NCBI GenBank assembly: GCA_004124875.1
Contig: SCKJ01000003.1
Coordinates: 1 to 64,000, forward strand
Direction of reading: 5' to 3'
Source: Fidelibacterota bacterium
Lineage (GTDB): Bacteria > Fidelibacterota > Marinisomatia > SCGC-AAA003-L08 > TS1B11
DNA length: 64,000 nucleotides
Position numbers and translations under genes: made by a program. Positions 25,372 to 33,422 of the stretch are shown piece after piece. Position 1 is the first letter of the stretch. The number at the start of each line of letters is the position of its first letter. The notes under the pieces were generated by a model that had not been told where the DNA came from, made no database searches, and saw only the letters and a list, made by a program, of their open reading frames with translations.

Positions 25372-26526
25372 GTGCGCGATAGTTATAGGCCGGTCTGGCC
25401 CGGTCACCTGAAGCCGATGTCAACTCAGCAGCCCAAGGCGTTCCGGTTCCTGTTTATCGCGTTAATGCTGTTCGCCCTCGGGGTTGTGGCCTGGCAGTTG
25501 ATAAGCCGGGAGGATAAACCGTCGCCGAACAGCATGACGGTCATCATGCAGACCCGGCATGATCTCGCAGCAGAACTTGAAATGCTGGGATTCACTCGCT
25601 CTCCACGGTTCGATCCCAAGGGCGGAATCCATTTCGGTTATCCCCCGAATATGACTTTGGACGACCTGATGCTGTTGCTCAGGCGCATCATGCGCGACCA
25701 TAATCTGGTGTTGACCTCGGCGGTTAACTACGAGCATCGCCGGGAGCTTTATGTTGAAATGAGCACGACCCAACAGATAATGGTGGCTCGGTTTACTTTT
25801 CTGCCAAAGAGCGAAAGGCCGCCGCTGGCCGAAGGCGTGCGGGGGCGCATCGCAATCATTATTGACGATTTCGGCTACTTGCGAAACCAGACCACAGCCG
25901 GGTTTATGAAGCTGGATGCCGACATAACCCATTCCATCATCCCGGGCCGCCGATATTCGCAAATACTGGCGGAGGAATCCATCAACGCCGGCCGGGAAGT
26001 GATCGTCCACATGCCGCTGGAGCCGGAGAACTACAATGGCCGGGATGAGGCGGAATACATGCTTCTTTATGGCATGAGCGCGAGGGATATCCGCGCCCGA
26101 GTGCGAAAAGCGTTTCAGACCTTGCCCCAGGCGGTTGGCCTCAACAACCATGAGGGCTCCCTGGCCAGCCTGGATACTGCATTGCTCGATATTATTGCCA
26201 GCGAACTGCTGGACCGCGGAAAATATTTTGTGGACAGTTTTACGACACCCGGGACGCGGGGACTGGACATGATGCGCAGGCGGGGTGTGCCCAGCCTGCC
26301 CAGGCACATATTTATCGATAATGAGGACGAGGCCGGCTACATACGCCAGCAGCTGGCGGAGCTTGCGGCGAGCGCGGAACAACGGGGCTATGCCATCGGT
26401 ATTGGGCACGTCGGCGCCTCGCATCTGCAGACACTGGAGGTTCTGCGGCAGGAAATACCCAAACTGAGGCAGCAGGGATTTGAGTTTGTCTTCGTCAGTG
26501 AATTAATGCCCAAGTCGGAATTCTAG
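25372..26526 (+). CDS. Divergent polysaccharide deacetylase (YibQ family)
   Basis: This 384-residue protein has one N-terminal membrane segment (FRFLFIALMLFALGVVAWQL), a linker, and from about residue 155 the divergent polysaccharide deacetylase domain: IAIIIDDFGY, ADITHSIIPG, EVIVHMPLEP, GLNNHEGS and IGIGHVG. The catalytic Asp-Asp and His residues are present. Related proteins are anchored in the inner membrane and face the periplasm; the substrate is not established. The GTG start has GAGG 8 bases upstream; an ATG at 25417 is the alternative. It heads a run of plus-strand envelope genes. Confidence 0.8.
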   Translation: MRDSYRPVWPGHLKPMSTQQPKAFRFLFIALMLFALGVVAWQLISREDKPSPNSMTVIMQTRHDLAAELEMLGFTRSPRFDPKGGIHFGYPPNMTLDDLMLLLRRIMRDHNLVLTSAVNYEHRRELYVEMSTTQQIMVARFTFLPKSERPPLAEGVRGRIAIIIDDFGYLRNQTTAGFMKLDADITHSIIPGRRYSQILAEESINAGREVIVHMPLEPENYNGRDEAEYMLLYGMSARDIRARVRKAFQTLPQAVGLNNHEGSLASLDTALLDIIASELLDRGKYFVDSFTTPGTRGLDMMRRRGVPSLPRHIFIDNEDEAGYIRQQLAELAASAEQRGYAIGIGHVGASHLQTLEVLRQEIPKLRQQGFEFVFVSELMPKSEF

Positions 26527-26551
26527 GTTGTTGCCGGGAAGCTGCCGGTCG

Positions 26552-27010
26552 ATGGGCAACGTAACCGCCTCCCTGATTCTCGCCGTTTCCCTGGTGGCGC
26601 TCTCCTGCGAATCGGGCATCACCGTGACCCTGGACGAAGGTGATCTCATTGGGCGTTGGCGGAGCACGACGCTCAACGGAGTCGCGGAGATCACCTTCAG
26701 CCAAACGGAGGGACTGAACCGGTACATTTTCAGCGCTCCGGATGGTGACTTTGGGACCATCGTCCTGCTCCCCGGGACCAACGTTCTTGCGCAGGGCCTG
26801 TGGGGTCTGGCCGGCAACGTGCTGGCCCTGGTGGATGAGGAGGGGTTTCCGCTGGCGTGCCTGGCCACGGACCGGTACATCGTTGAGATGAGTGATTCGG
26901 GGTCGGCCTTTACACTGGCCGGCGTTGCCACCGATGATAATGCCTGCCTGACGCGCTCGCAGATTTTGGAAGAATCGGGCTGGCTGGCGGTGGCGGAGGA
27001 GGAATCCTGA
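26552..27010 (+). CDS. Small lipoprotein
   Basis: Starting at the ATG at 26552, the 152-residue product opens with a short lipoprotein signal ending LVALSC (Cys19). The rest is a small beta-rich domain (LIGRWRSTTLNG, AEITFSQTEG) resembling lipocalin-like repeat-strand folds seen in many FCB lipoproteins, with Cys residues at two later positions that may form a disulfide. No function is recognised. It lies between the deacetylase and the YhhQ-type transporter. Confidence 0.6.
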   Translation: MGNVTASLILAVSLVALSCESGITVTLDEGDLIGRWRSTTLNGVAEITFSQTEGLNRYIFSAPDGDFGTIVLLPGTNVLAQGLWGLAGNVLALVDEEGFPLACLATDRYIVEMSDSGSAFTLAGVATDDNACLTRSQILEESGWLAVAEEES

Positions 27011-27048
27011 GCCTGTTCAGCCCGGTCCGGGAGCGCCATCGATGGCAG

Positions 27049-27717
27049 GTGCAGGAAAGGCTGTTCTTGATCCTGGCCGCCATATTTATCGCCGCGCTGG
27101 TGACCAGTAACCTCATATTCCAAAAGTTTTTTATCTGGAGCCCGTTTGGCCTTTACACATTTGAGATTTCAGTCGGAATATTGCCCTATCCGGTGACCTT
27201 TCTGGTCACCGACATCATCTCCGAGATATACGGCCGGCGCAGGGCCAACCAGGTCGTTTTAAGCGGTCTTCTGGCCAGCCTGTTTGTCATGCTCATTGTC
27301 CTTGTTGCCGATGCCGTGCCGCATACCGTCTGGTCACCCGTTTCCGGTGATATGTTCCATGACGTATTCGGCCTGTTTGGGCCCGCAGTATTGGCCTCGA
27401 TGGGCGCCTATCTTGCCGCTCAGTACATCGATATCCGAGTCTTCCATTTCTGGAAGAAGTTGACTCACGGCCGGCATTTGTGGCTGCGCAATAACGGTTC
27501 CACTATTTTTTCGCAGCTCGTGGATACCGCACTGGTGCTCATTCTGCTGTCGGCCGCAGGGGCCATTGAATGGGCCCGGTTCTGGTCGCTGCTGGAAAAC
27601 GGTTTTTTGTTCAAGGTTCTCGTGGCCCTGGTTGATACGCCGGTCCTGTATGGGGTGGTCTGGGTGCTGAGGAAGAAATTTTCGCTTGAAATTGGAGAGG
27701 AGCTCGACCATGCGTAG
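27049..27717 (+). CDS. Queuosine precursor transporter (YhhQ family)
   Basis: This 222-residue membrane protein has about six transmembrane helices and the COG1738 signature VTFLVTDIISEIYG, with NQVVLSGLLAS following and RNNGSTIFSQLVDT in the second half. Family members import preQ0/preQ1 or related bases for the queuosine modification of tRNA. No queuosine genes are near, so the cell may salvage precursors or make them elsewhere. The GTG start at 27049 is uncertain; the frame is open slightly further upstream. The stop overlaps the next start by 8 bp. Confidence 0.85.
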   Translation: MQERLFLILAAIFIAALVTSNLIFQKFFIWSPFGLYTFEISVGILPYPVTFLVTDIISEIYGRRRANQVVLSGLLASLFVMLIVLVADAVPHTVWSPVSGDMFHDVFGLFGPAVLASMGAYLAAQYIDIRVFHFWKKLTHGRHLWLRNNGSTIFSQLVDTALVLILLSAAGAIEWARFWSLLENGFLFKVLVALVDTPVLYGVVWVLRKKFSLEIGEELDHA

Positions 27718-29026
27718 GCTCCCGCTTAGAACCGGCCGCAGAATGGGCCGGAGCTGGGCTCGTGCCGCTGGCATCCTGGGCCTTGTTGCGCTTATGGCGG
27801 CCTGTTCCAGAACACCGGAGCTCACTTACCAGCAACACCGGGAGGCGGCCCGCGAGGCCTACCAGTCAGAAAATTACAAAAGTTATTTGCAGCATACACT
27901 GGCAGCCCAAAATTTTTCGCCTCACCATCAGGGGCTGATCTATAACGCGGCCGGTGGGTACGCGCTGCTGGGGCAGCCCGCGGATGCCATGCGGGAGCTG
28001 CGCAGACTCGCTGCCATGGGGCTGAGCTTCAACCTGATGGGTGATGCGGATTTTCGCTCCCTCACCCAGTTACGCCCTTTTCAAACCATCCTGACGGATA
28101 TGGCCATGAACAGGGTGGCCATTATTGCCTCCCGGCGGTGGATGGTGGTCGCCGCGCCTGAGGCCCATATTGAAGGCATCGCTTACGACCCGGTGGATAA
28201 GATGACCTACTTCGGCGCTGTGAGGAAACGCAAAATCCTCTACCAAACGAATGCCGGTGAACGGGGAGATTTTTCCAGGCCCGGAGACAGCCTCATGGCG
28301 GTGTTGGGCCTGGCCATAGACGCGAAGCAACGCACCTTGTGGGCGGCTACTGCGGCGCTCCCACAGATGGAAAATTTTGCCGCCGGGAGGGATGGACAAT
28401 CGGCGCTCGTGGCTTACCACCTGGACACGGGCAAAAAACTGAGCGAGTTCCGGCCCGATACCGGTGATGGCCGGTACTACGGCTTTAACGATCTGGCTGT
28501 AGCCCGGGACGGCACGGTATATGTCTCTGACAGCAGGGGTACGATCTGGCTGCTGCCCCCTGGTAGAAGTCAGCTGCGGCTGCTGTTTATGGCGCAGGAA
28601 TCGTTCCAGGGGCTGGCCCTTTCCGATGATGATGGCACTCTGTTTGCGGCAGCCTATGGCAGCGGTATCTGGCGGTTCGACCTCGCCACGCAAACAGGCA
28701 ATCTATTGCCTTACGGCCTGAACGCATCGCTGCTGGGCGTTGATGGGTTGGCCCGCCATAACGGTTATCTGATCGGAGTGCAAAACGGCCTCCGCCCCTA
28801 CCGCATCCTTAAAATGGAAATAAGCGCCGGGCTGGACAGCATCACCGCTATTACGGTTATGGAGCGCAATCATCCCGATTATGGCGAACCGACTCTGGGG
28901 CAGATGATTGATGGGAAATTTGTGTATGTCGCCAATTCCCCCTGGGCTAAGTACGACGACTCGGGCGCGCTGTCCCTCCGGGCCCAATTGGACGACATCG
29001 TGATTTTGAGCCTGCCACTGGACTAG
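27710..29026 (+). CDS. Lipoprotein with TPR-like N-terminus and beta-propeller
   Basis: The ATG at 27710 overlaps the transporter stop and has GAGG upstream. The signal ends LVALMAAC (lipidated Cys). Residues about 45-110 look like two helical TPR-type repeats (REAAREAYQSENYKSYLQH), and residues 120-430 form a six-bladed-propeller-like region similar to SMP-30/gluconolactonase proteins (HIEGIAYDPVDK, LAVARDGTVYVSD, GLALSDDDGTLF). It should sit in the periplasm on a lipid anchor. Catalytic metal ligands cannot be assigned with confidence, so enzymatic activity is not claimed. Confidence 0.7.
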   Translation: MRRLPLRTGRRMGRSWARAAGILGLVALMAACSRTPELTYQQHREAAREAYQSENYKSYLQHTLAAQNFSPHHQGLIYNAAGGYALLGQPADAMRELRRLAAMGLSFNLMGDADFRSLTQLRPFQTILTDMAMNRVAIIASRRWMVVAAPEAHIEGIAYDPVDKMTYFGAVRKRKILYQTNAGERGDFSRPGDSLMAVLGLAIDAKQRTLWAATAALPQMENFAAGRDGQSALVAYHLDTGKKLSEFRPDTGDGRYYGFNDLAVARDGTVYVSDSRGTIWLLPPGRSQLRLLFMAQESFQGLALSDDDGTLFAAAYGSGIWRFDLATQTGNLLPYGLNASLLGVDGLARHNGYLIGVQNGLRPYRILKMEISAGLDSITAITVMERNHPDYGEPTLGQMIDGKFVYVANSPWAKYDDSGALSLRAQLDDIVILSLPLD

Positions 29027-29033
29027 GCAGGCC

Positions 29034-29393
29034 GTGAACGCCCGGCATCAGACAGGGAACGCGCGGTTGTGGGACCGGATTTTCCGCATCGTGGCCATGA
29101 TCCCGACCGGAAAAGTCGCCACCTACGGCCAGATCGCCGAAGCGGCAGGACTGTCGCGGCAGGCCCGGCTTGTGGGTTACGCGCTGCACAGTCTCGGCCA
29201 CGATACCGAGCTGCCCTGGCACAGGGTGATCAATGCCCAGGGGCGGTCATCTCTGGATGATCCCTCAGGTGCTGCAGCCCTGCAACGCGCCCTGCTGGAG
29301 CAGGAAGGGGTGGTTTTTGGCGCTACCGGACGTGTCGATCTGCACCGGTTCCGGGCCGATCTATCACCAAAATTTGACCGCCCACCCTTATAA
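29034..29393 (+). CDS. Alkyltransferase-like protein (ATL)
   Basis: This 119-residue protein is the DNA-binding domain of the O6-alkylguanine transferase family: IPTGKVATYGQIAEAAG, RLVGYALHSL and the active-site motif. The motif reads PWHRV, with Trp in place of the reactive Cys of PCHRV. ATL proteins bind alkylated guanine without repairing it and pass it to nucleotide excision repair. The GTG start lies 7 bp after the previous stop, so it may be cotranscribed with unrelated envelope genes. Confidence 0.88.
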   Translation: MNARHQTGNARLWDRIFRIVAMIPTGKVATYGQIAEAAGLSRQARLVGYALHSLGHDTELPWHRVINAQGRSSLDDPSGAAALQRALLEQEGVVFGATGRVDLHRFRADLSPKFDRPPL

Positions 29394-29460
29394 CTCGCGA
29401 ACGGCGCGGATCGCAGAAATGAACACATTGGTGGCCGGAACGAGATTACTCCCGGATAAC

Positions 29461-29490
29461 TTGATTGTTTTGTAATAATTATTCTGTAAT
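29461..29490 (+). promoter_or_regulatory. Possible promoter for acidic lipoprotein
   Basis: TTGATT (29461-29466) and TGTAAT (29485-29490) are separated by 18 bp in an AT-rich part of the gap before the lipoprotein start at 29571. The assignment rests on spacing and resemblance to the sigma-70 consensus, which may not hold in this phylum. Confidence 0.3.
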
Positions 29491-29570
29491 ATTGAGGTGG
29501 AACCGAGTGATGGGCCGCGACGGTCCGTTTGTGAATAGACAATAAAGAGCTTATTACGGAGGACAATCAG

Positions 29571-29927
29571 ATGCGTTCAAAAGTGGCCTTGGTAGGCATG
29601 GTGGCGCTCGTTGGATTATTTGTTGGTTCCTGCATGGGTGGGAAAATGGCGAAGAAGCACGAAAAAGTGAAGACCCAGGAATCAGCTGGCGAAATGATAA
29701 TGGAATCCGAAGACGCGGAATCTGGAGAAATGGAATCCGAGGACGCGATGGGCAAGGCGATGGAGTCGGATGACGAGATGATGAAAGGACACGATGACAC
29801 AGGGGAAAAAGAAGAGAAGATGGAAGAACATGATGACACGATGGAAAAAGAAGAAATGATGGATGACGACGATGACGGCGGCGACGATGAAGATATTGAC
29901 GATGACGAGGATGAAGACGACGAGTAA
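29571..29927 (+). CDS. Highly acidic low-complexity lipoprotein
   Basis: A lipoprotein signal ends in LFVGSC at Cys21; what follows is almost only Glu, Asp, Met, Lys, Gly and His and ends in a run dominated by Asp. No folded domain is likely. Such an acidic, lipid-anchored tail could bind cations or act as an envelope spacer; that is inference. The start is firm (acGGAGGac 10 bases upstream). The GA-rich coding strand generates a false antisense frame, so its coding status rests on the ribosome site and lipobox. Confidence 0.65.
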   Translation: MRSKVALVGMVALVGLFVGSCMGGKMAKKHEKVKTQESAGEMIMESEDAESGEMESEDAMGKAMESDDEMMKGHDDTGEKEEKMEEHDDTMEKEEMMDDDDDGGDDEDIDDDEDEDDE

Positions 29928-30086
29928 CGCTTAAGGTTCCCTGGGCGGCAGCAGCCCGGACTTCTCGAAAATGCTGCACTGATCGTTTACCCCTTGTGGT
30001 GGCGTCAGGTTTGTGAATTGCCCCGACTAGGCGCGGCAATTAAGGTTAATAGCAGCGCCGGTCGCGGTCTTAATTTGCGTCCGCTA

Positions 30087-31193
30087 ATGAAACGAGCTGA
30101 CGACCCATACGAGACCGCGCCGCGAGTCACGCGCCTGCTTCTGCCGGCTTATATTTTCTTGCTGGCCGGCTGCCTGAGCACCAGGAATTTTCCGGCGCCC
30201 ACACCGGGCAGCCTCCCGCTGGCTGAACCCTCCGCGAAATTTGCCAGCACCGTGGAAATGCGCTACCTGGGCAGTGCCGGGTACCTGTTCAGGCGGGGAG
30301 ATCATGCGCTCATCACCGGTCCACACTACACCAACCCTCACTGGCTGCGGGTCGGACTGTGGCGCATTCAGCCGGACACGGCGCTCATTGACTGGCTCCA
30401 TCCCCAGCTTTCAGCATCGGCCGTGGAAGCGATTCTCGTGGGCCATGCGCACTACGATCATCTTCTGGACGTGCCCTACATTGCCCGGAAGCACCATCCC
30501 CAGGCAACCGTCTACGGCAACCCCACGGCCATCAATCTGACCCTTGCGGCCGAACCGTCATTGGCCGGTCGCGTGGTATCGCTTGACGATGAGGTGAGCC
30601 GGGACGGCGCGGTGGGCGAGTGGCAGTATGTATCGGACGGGCGCATCCGCTTCATGGCGCTGGCGGCCGAACATGGTCCCCATGCCTTCAAGGTGCATGT
30701 GATGAAAGGACAAGTAACCGAAGTGCCGCGCAAACTGCCGCGCTCGGCCTGGCGCTGGAAGGAAGGAGAAACATTAACCTATCTCATCGACTTTATGGGC
30801 GAGGACAGGCAGACGGTCGATTTTCGTATCTATTACGCGGATGCAACGACGCCCGGCAAAGTGGGGTTGCCGCCGGAGCTGGATTCCGCTGACCGCCATC
30901 GCATTGATCTGGCAATTTTGTGCGTCGGTTCGGCGCATGCGCTCAAAGGCTATCCCGAGACGTTCATGGATAACTATAATCCCCGCGCGGTTGTGCTGGG
31001 GCACTGGGAAAATTTTTTCCGCAGCCCTGTTGAAGGGGTGTTCCGCATGAGGACCACGCATCTGAACGAGTTCATCGCGATCGTTGAGGAGCGCTTGGCT
31101 GCTGACGCCCGGTGGATTCTCCCGCGGCCCGGATCGACCTATCACCTCGATATTGAGCCGGCGCCAACGGCCGCCGTTGGCAGCGCGGACTAA
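30087..31193 (+). CDS. Metallo-beta-lactamase-fold lipoprotein
   Basis: The ATG at 30087 gives a lipoprotein signal (LLLPAYIFLLAGC). The 368-residue product has the metal-binding motif GHAHYDHL (HxHxDH type), a later His in AAEHGP and a C-terminal GHWENFF, consistent with a metallo-hydrolase fold similar to NAPE-PLD/UlaG-like proteins. The substrate is unknown. An upstream extension to 29994 is rejected because it would bury the lipobox. The gene converges with the transporter operon and overlaps its last 4 bases. Confidence 0.72.
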   Translation: MKRADDPYETAPRVTRLLLPAYIFLLAGCLSTRNFPAPTPGSLPLAEPSAKFASTVEMRYLGSAGYLFRRGDHALITGPHYTNPHWLRVGLWRIQPDTALIDWLHPQLSASAVEAILVGHAHYDHLLDVPYIARKHHPQATVYGNPTAINLTLAAEPSLAGRVVSLDDEVSRDGAVGEWQYVSDGRIRFMALAAEHGPHAFKVHVMKGQVTEVPRKLPRSAWRWKEGETLTYLIDFMGEDRQTVDFRIYYADATTPGKVGLPPELDSADRHRIDLAILCVGSAHALKGYPETFMDNYNPRAVVLGHWENFFRSPVEGVFRMRTTHLNEFIAIVEERLAADARWILPRPGSTYHLDIEPAPTAAVGSAD

Positions 31194-32677
31194 CCCGGCC
31201 CCACTGGCTGCCGGGCAATTCGCTTTTCCACCCAGCCCAATACCGCATCAATAACCATGGCCAGCAGCGCCGCAGGGATGGCCCCGGAGAGTATCATGGC
31301 AGGATCGTTGAACGACAGTCCCTGAACAATCGGCTCACCCAACCCGCCCGCGCCAATGAAAGCCGCCAGGGTCGCTGTGCCCACGGCAATGACTGCGGCC
31401 GTGCGGATGCCTGCGAAAATAATGGGAGCAGCCAGAGGGAGCTCCAACCAGATGAGGCGCCGCCATCGATCCATGCCCAGCCCATGCGCCACTTCGATCA
31501 GATGCGGGTCGATTTCATCAATACCGGTGTACGTATTGCGCACAATGGGCAGCAATCCATAGATAAACAGGGCCACCACCGCCGGCTTCACTCCAATGCC
31601 GAGGAGCGGGATCATAAAGCCCAACATGGCGATGGAAGGGATGGTTTGAAGAACGCCGGTCACGCCCAATACAACTCGCGAAAGTACCGGCCGCCCAACC
31701 ATCACGATACCCAACGGAACAGCCAACACTGTGGCAAACAGCACAGCCAGGCCGGTGAGCAGCAGATGGCGCCGGGTCTGTCGTAGCAGTGGCGACCTCG
31801 GTTCAACCCGGCTCACCAACTCCCCAGCGGTCCTGTCATGGATAAATTTCTGCACCACGACCGCATAGTCATTGCCGGCCAGCGCCGCCTCGTGATTCAG
31901 CGCCTGCATCTGCTCGCTTGAAATCTGGCCGGCGAAACGGTTGAGTATGCTGGCCAGACCGGGAAATTGCTCCAGCGTCTGTAACCGGATGAGGGGCGTC
32001 GCCAGGTACTGCGGGAAAAACGACCGGTCGTCCTGCAGCACCACCAGGTTGTACCGTGCGATTTCCCCATCGGTGGCATAGGCGTCCATCACGTCAATCT
32101 GGTCGGCGGCCAACGCGTCGTAGGCCAGCACGTGCTGGATGCCCCGGGCCTCGGCGAGGCGCAGTCCGTAAGCGGCAATCAGTCCGGGATAGCCGTCATC
32201 GCGCTGCATAAACTCGTGTGTAAAAGCACCGCGAACCCCTGCCACCTGCGCCAGGTCCGTGATGGTTTTCAGGTTGTGCCGCGCCGCGAACGCCTGCTTG
32301 GTGACGATCGCCCAGCTGTTATTGAAGCCCCACGGCTCGAGCCAGGTGAGACCGTAAAGCCGCTTAAACTTTGCCCGCAGGGAATCGAGGCCCTGGTCGG
32401 CAGGGTCGGTCGATTTGAGGATGGCCAGGGCTCCAGTGCCGGTATATTCGGGATAGATGTCGATAGAGCCATCGGTGATGGCGGAAAAGCTGGTAAATGT
32501 TCCCTGCATGCCAAAGCGACGATCAACCTTGATGCCGGTCTGAGAGGTAATGAGCTGCGCCATCAGTTCAGCCAGGACATAGGATTCGGTAAATGGCTTG
32601 CTCCCAATGGTGATGGTCTGGCCCTGTAGCGGGAGAGCCAAGGCGATGGCCAGTTGGAACAGTACCCTTGGCCTCAT
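31190..32677 (-). CDS. ABC transporter binding protein-permease fusion (ergothioneine/betaine type)
   Basis: A signal peptide (ending QG before Gln) leads into an OpuAC/OsmF-type solute-binding domain at about 20-275 (ITIGSKPFTES, DIYPEYTGTGAL), followed by an OpuBB-type permease with several membrane helices at about 300-490 (LQTIPSIAMLGFMIPLLGIG, the EAA-like loop AHGLGMDRWRRLIWLELP). Quaternary amines are the usual substrates. EgtU, the known ergothioneine transporter, is also a permease-binding protein fusion, but with the permease first. The gene is last in an egtB-led operon and overlaps the ATPase by 4 bp, so ergothioneine or hercynine is the best guess. Confidence 0.85.
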   Translation of the reverse strand: MRPRVLFQLAIALALPLQGQTITIGSKPFTESYVLAELMAQLITSQTGIKVDRRFGMQGTFTSFSAITDGSIDIYPEYTGTGALAILKSTDPADQGLDSLRAKFKRLYGLTWLEPWGFNNSWAIVTKQAFAARHNLKTITDLAQVAGVRGAFTHEFMQRDDGYPGLIAAYGLRLAEARGIQHVLAYDALAADQIDVMDAYATDGEIARYNLVVLQDDRSFFPQYLATPLIRLQTLEQFPGLASILNRFAGQISSEQMQALNHEAALAGNDYAVVVQKFIHDRTAGELVSRVEPRSPLLRQTRRHLLLTGLAVLFATVLAVPLGIVMVGRPVLSRVVLGVTGVLQTIPSIAMLGFMIPLLGIGVKPAVVALFIYGLLPIVRNTYTGIDEIDPHLIEVAHGLGMDRWRRLIWLELPLAAPIIFAGIRTAAVIAVGTATLAAFIGAGGLGEPIVQGLSFNDPAMILSGAIPAALLAMVIDAVLGWVEKRIARQPVGPG

Positions 32678-33420
32678 GGCTGCACCTGCAGAAGATTGGC
32701 CTTTATCAGCCGCTTTAAATAGGGCGACCGGGGCTCGCTCAGCAGCTCGGCGGGTGTGCCGATTTGCTCCAGTTTGCCGTCGGCCAGCACAGCGACCCGC
32801 GTGCCCATCCTGAATGCTTCAGTCAGATCGTGCGTGACCAGGATGGTGGTGACCTCCACCGTTTTCAGGATAGCCAGGAGCTCCGTCTGAAGTTGCGCGC
32901 GGATCAGCGGGTCGAGCGATCCAAACGGTTCGTCCATGAGCAACATGGCCGGGCTCAGCGCCAGAGCGCGGGCCACTCCCACCCGTTGTGCCTGCCCGCC
33001 GGACAGTTGGCTGGGGTAACGGGATTTGAAGCGGTCCGGCTCCAGATCGACAAGCGTCAAAAGCTCGTTTACCCGCGCGGCGATTTTTTCCGGCGGCCAC
33101 TCTTCCAGGGTTGGCAGGACGCCAACATTGCGCTCCACCGTCCAATGGGGAAACAGCCCCACCTGTTGTATGACGTAACCGATAGCGCGCCTTAATTCCT
33201 GGCGGTCCCATTCATCAATCGGCCTGGCATCGAGTAGAACGGTGCCACGCGAGGGCGCAAGTAGACCGTTGGCCAACTTGAGGACAGTCGTTTTGCCGCC
33301 GCCACTGGGACCGATGAGCGCCAGGGTTTCGCCCCGCTGGACTTCCAAGGTAAAGTCCGTCAGCGCGGCATGCTCCCCGTACGATTTGTGAACGCCCAGA
33401 TAGGTGATCATGGCGGGCAC
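32674..33420 (-). CDS. ABC transporter ATPase (OpuCA/EgtV type)
   Basis: This 248-residue ATPase has Walker A GPSGGGKTT, Q-loop IQQVGLFPHWTV, signature LSGGQAQRVGVARAL, Walker B LLMDEPFGSLDP and the switch His in ILVTHDLTEAF, all intact. It lacks the C-terminal CBS domains of osmotic-stress ProV/OpuCA proteins, which suggests control by something other than ionic strength. The start is a GTG at 33420 or an ATG at 33411. It lies 2 bp after egtB and overlaps the permease fusion by 4 bp. Confidence 0.9.
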   Translation of the reverse strand: MPAMITYLGVHKSYGEHAALTDFTLEVQRGETLALIGPSGGGKTTVLKLANGLLAPSRGTVLLDARPIDEWDRQELRRAIGYVIQQVGLFPHWTVERNVGVLPTLEEWPPEKIAARVNELLTLVDLEPDRFKSRYPSQLSGGQAQRVGVARALALSPAMLLMDEPFGSLDPLIRAQLQTELLAILKTVEVTTILVTHDLTEAFRMGTRVAVLADGKLEQIGTPAELLSEPRSPYLKRLIKANLLQVQP

Positions 33421-33422
33421 GG

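Noticed and set aside
29554-30039. Ser/Pro/His-rich minus-strand frame
   Set aside because: It is the complement of the Glu/Asp codons of the acidic lipoprotein, which has the better start signal and lipobox.
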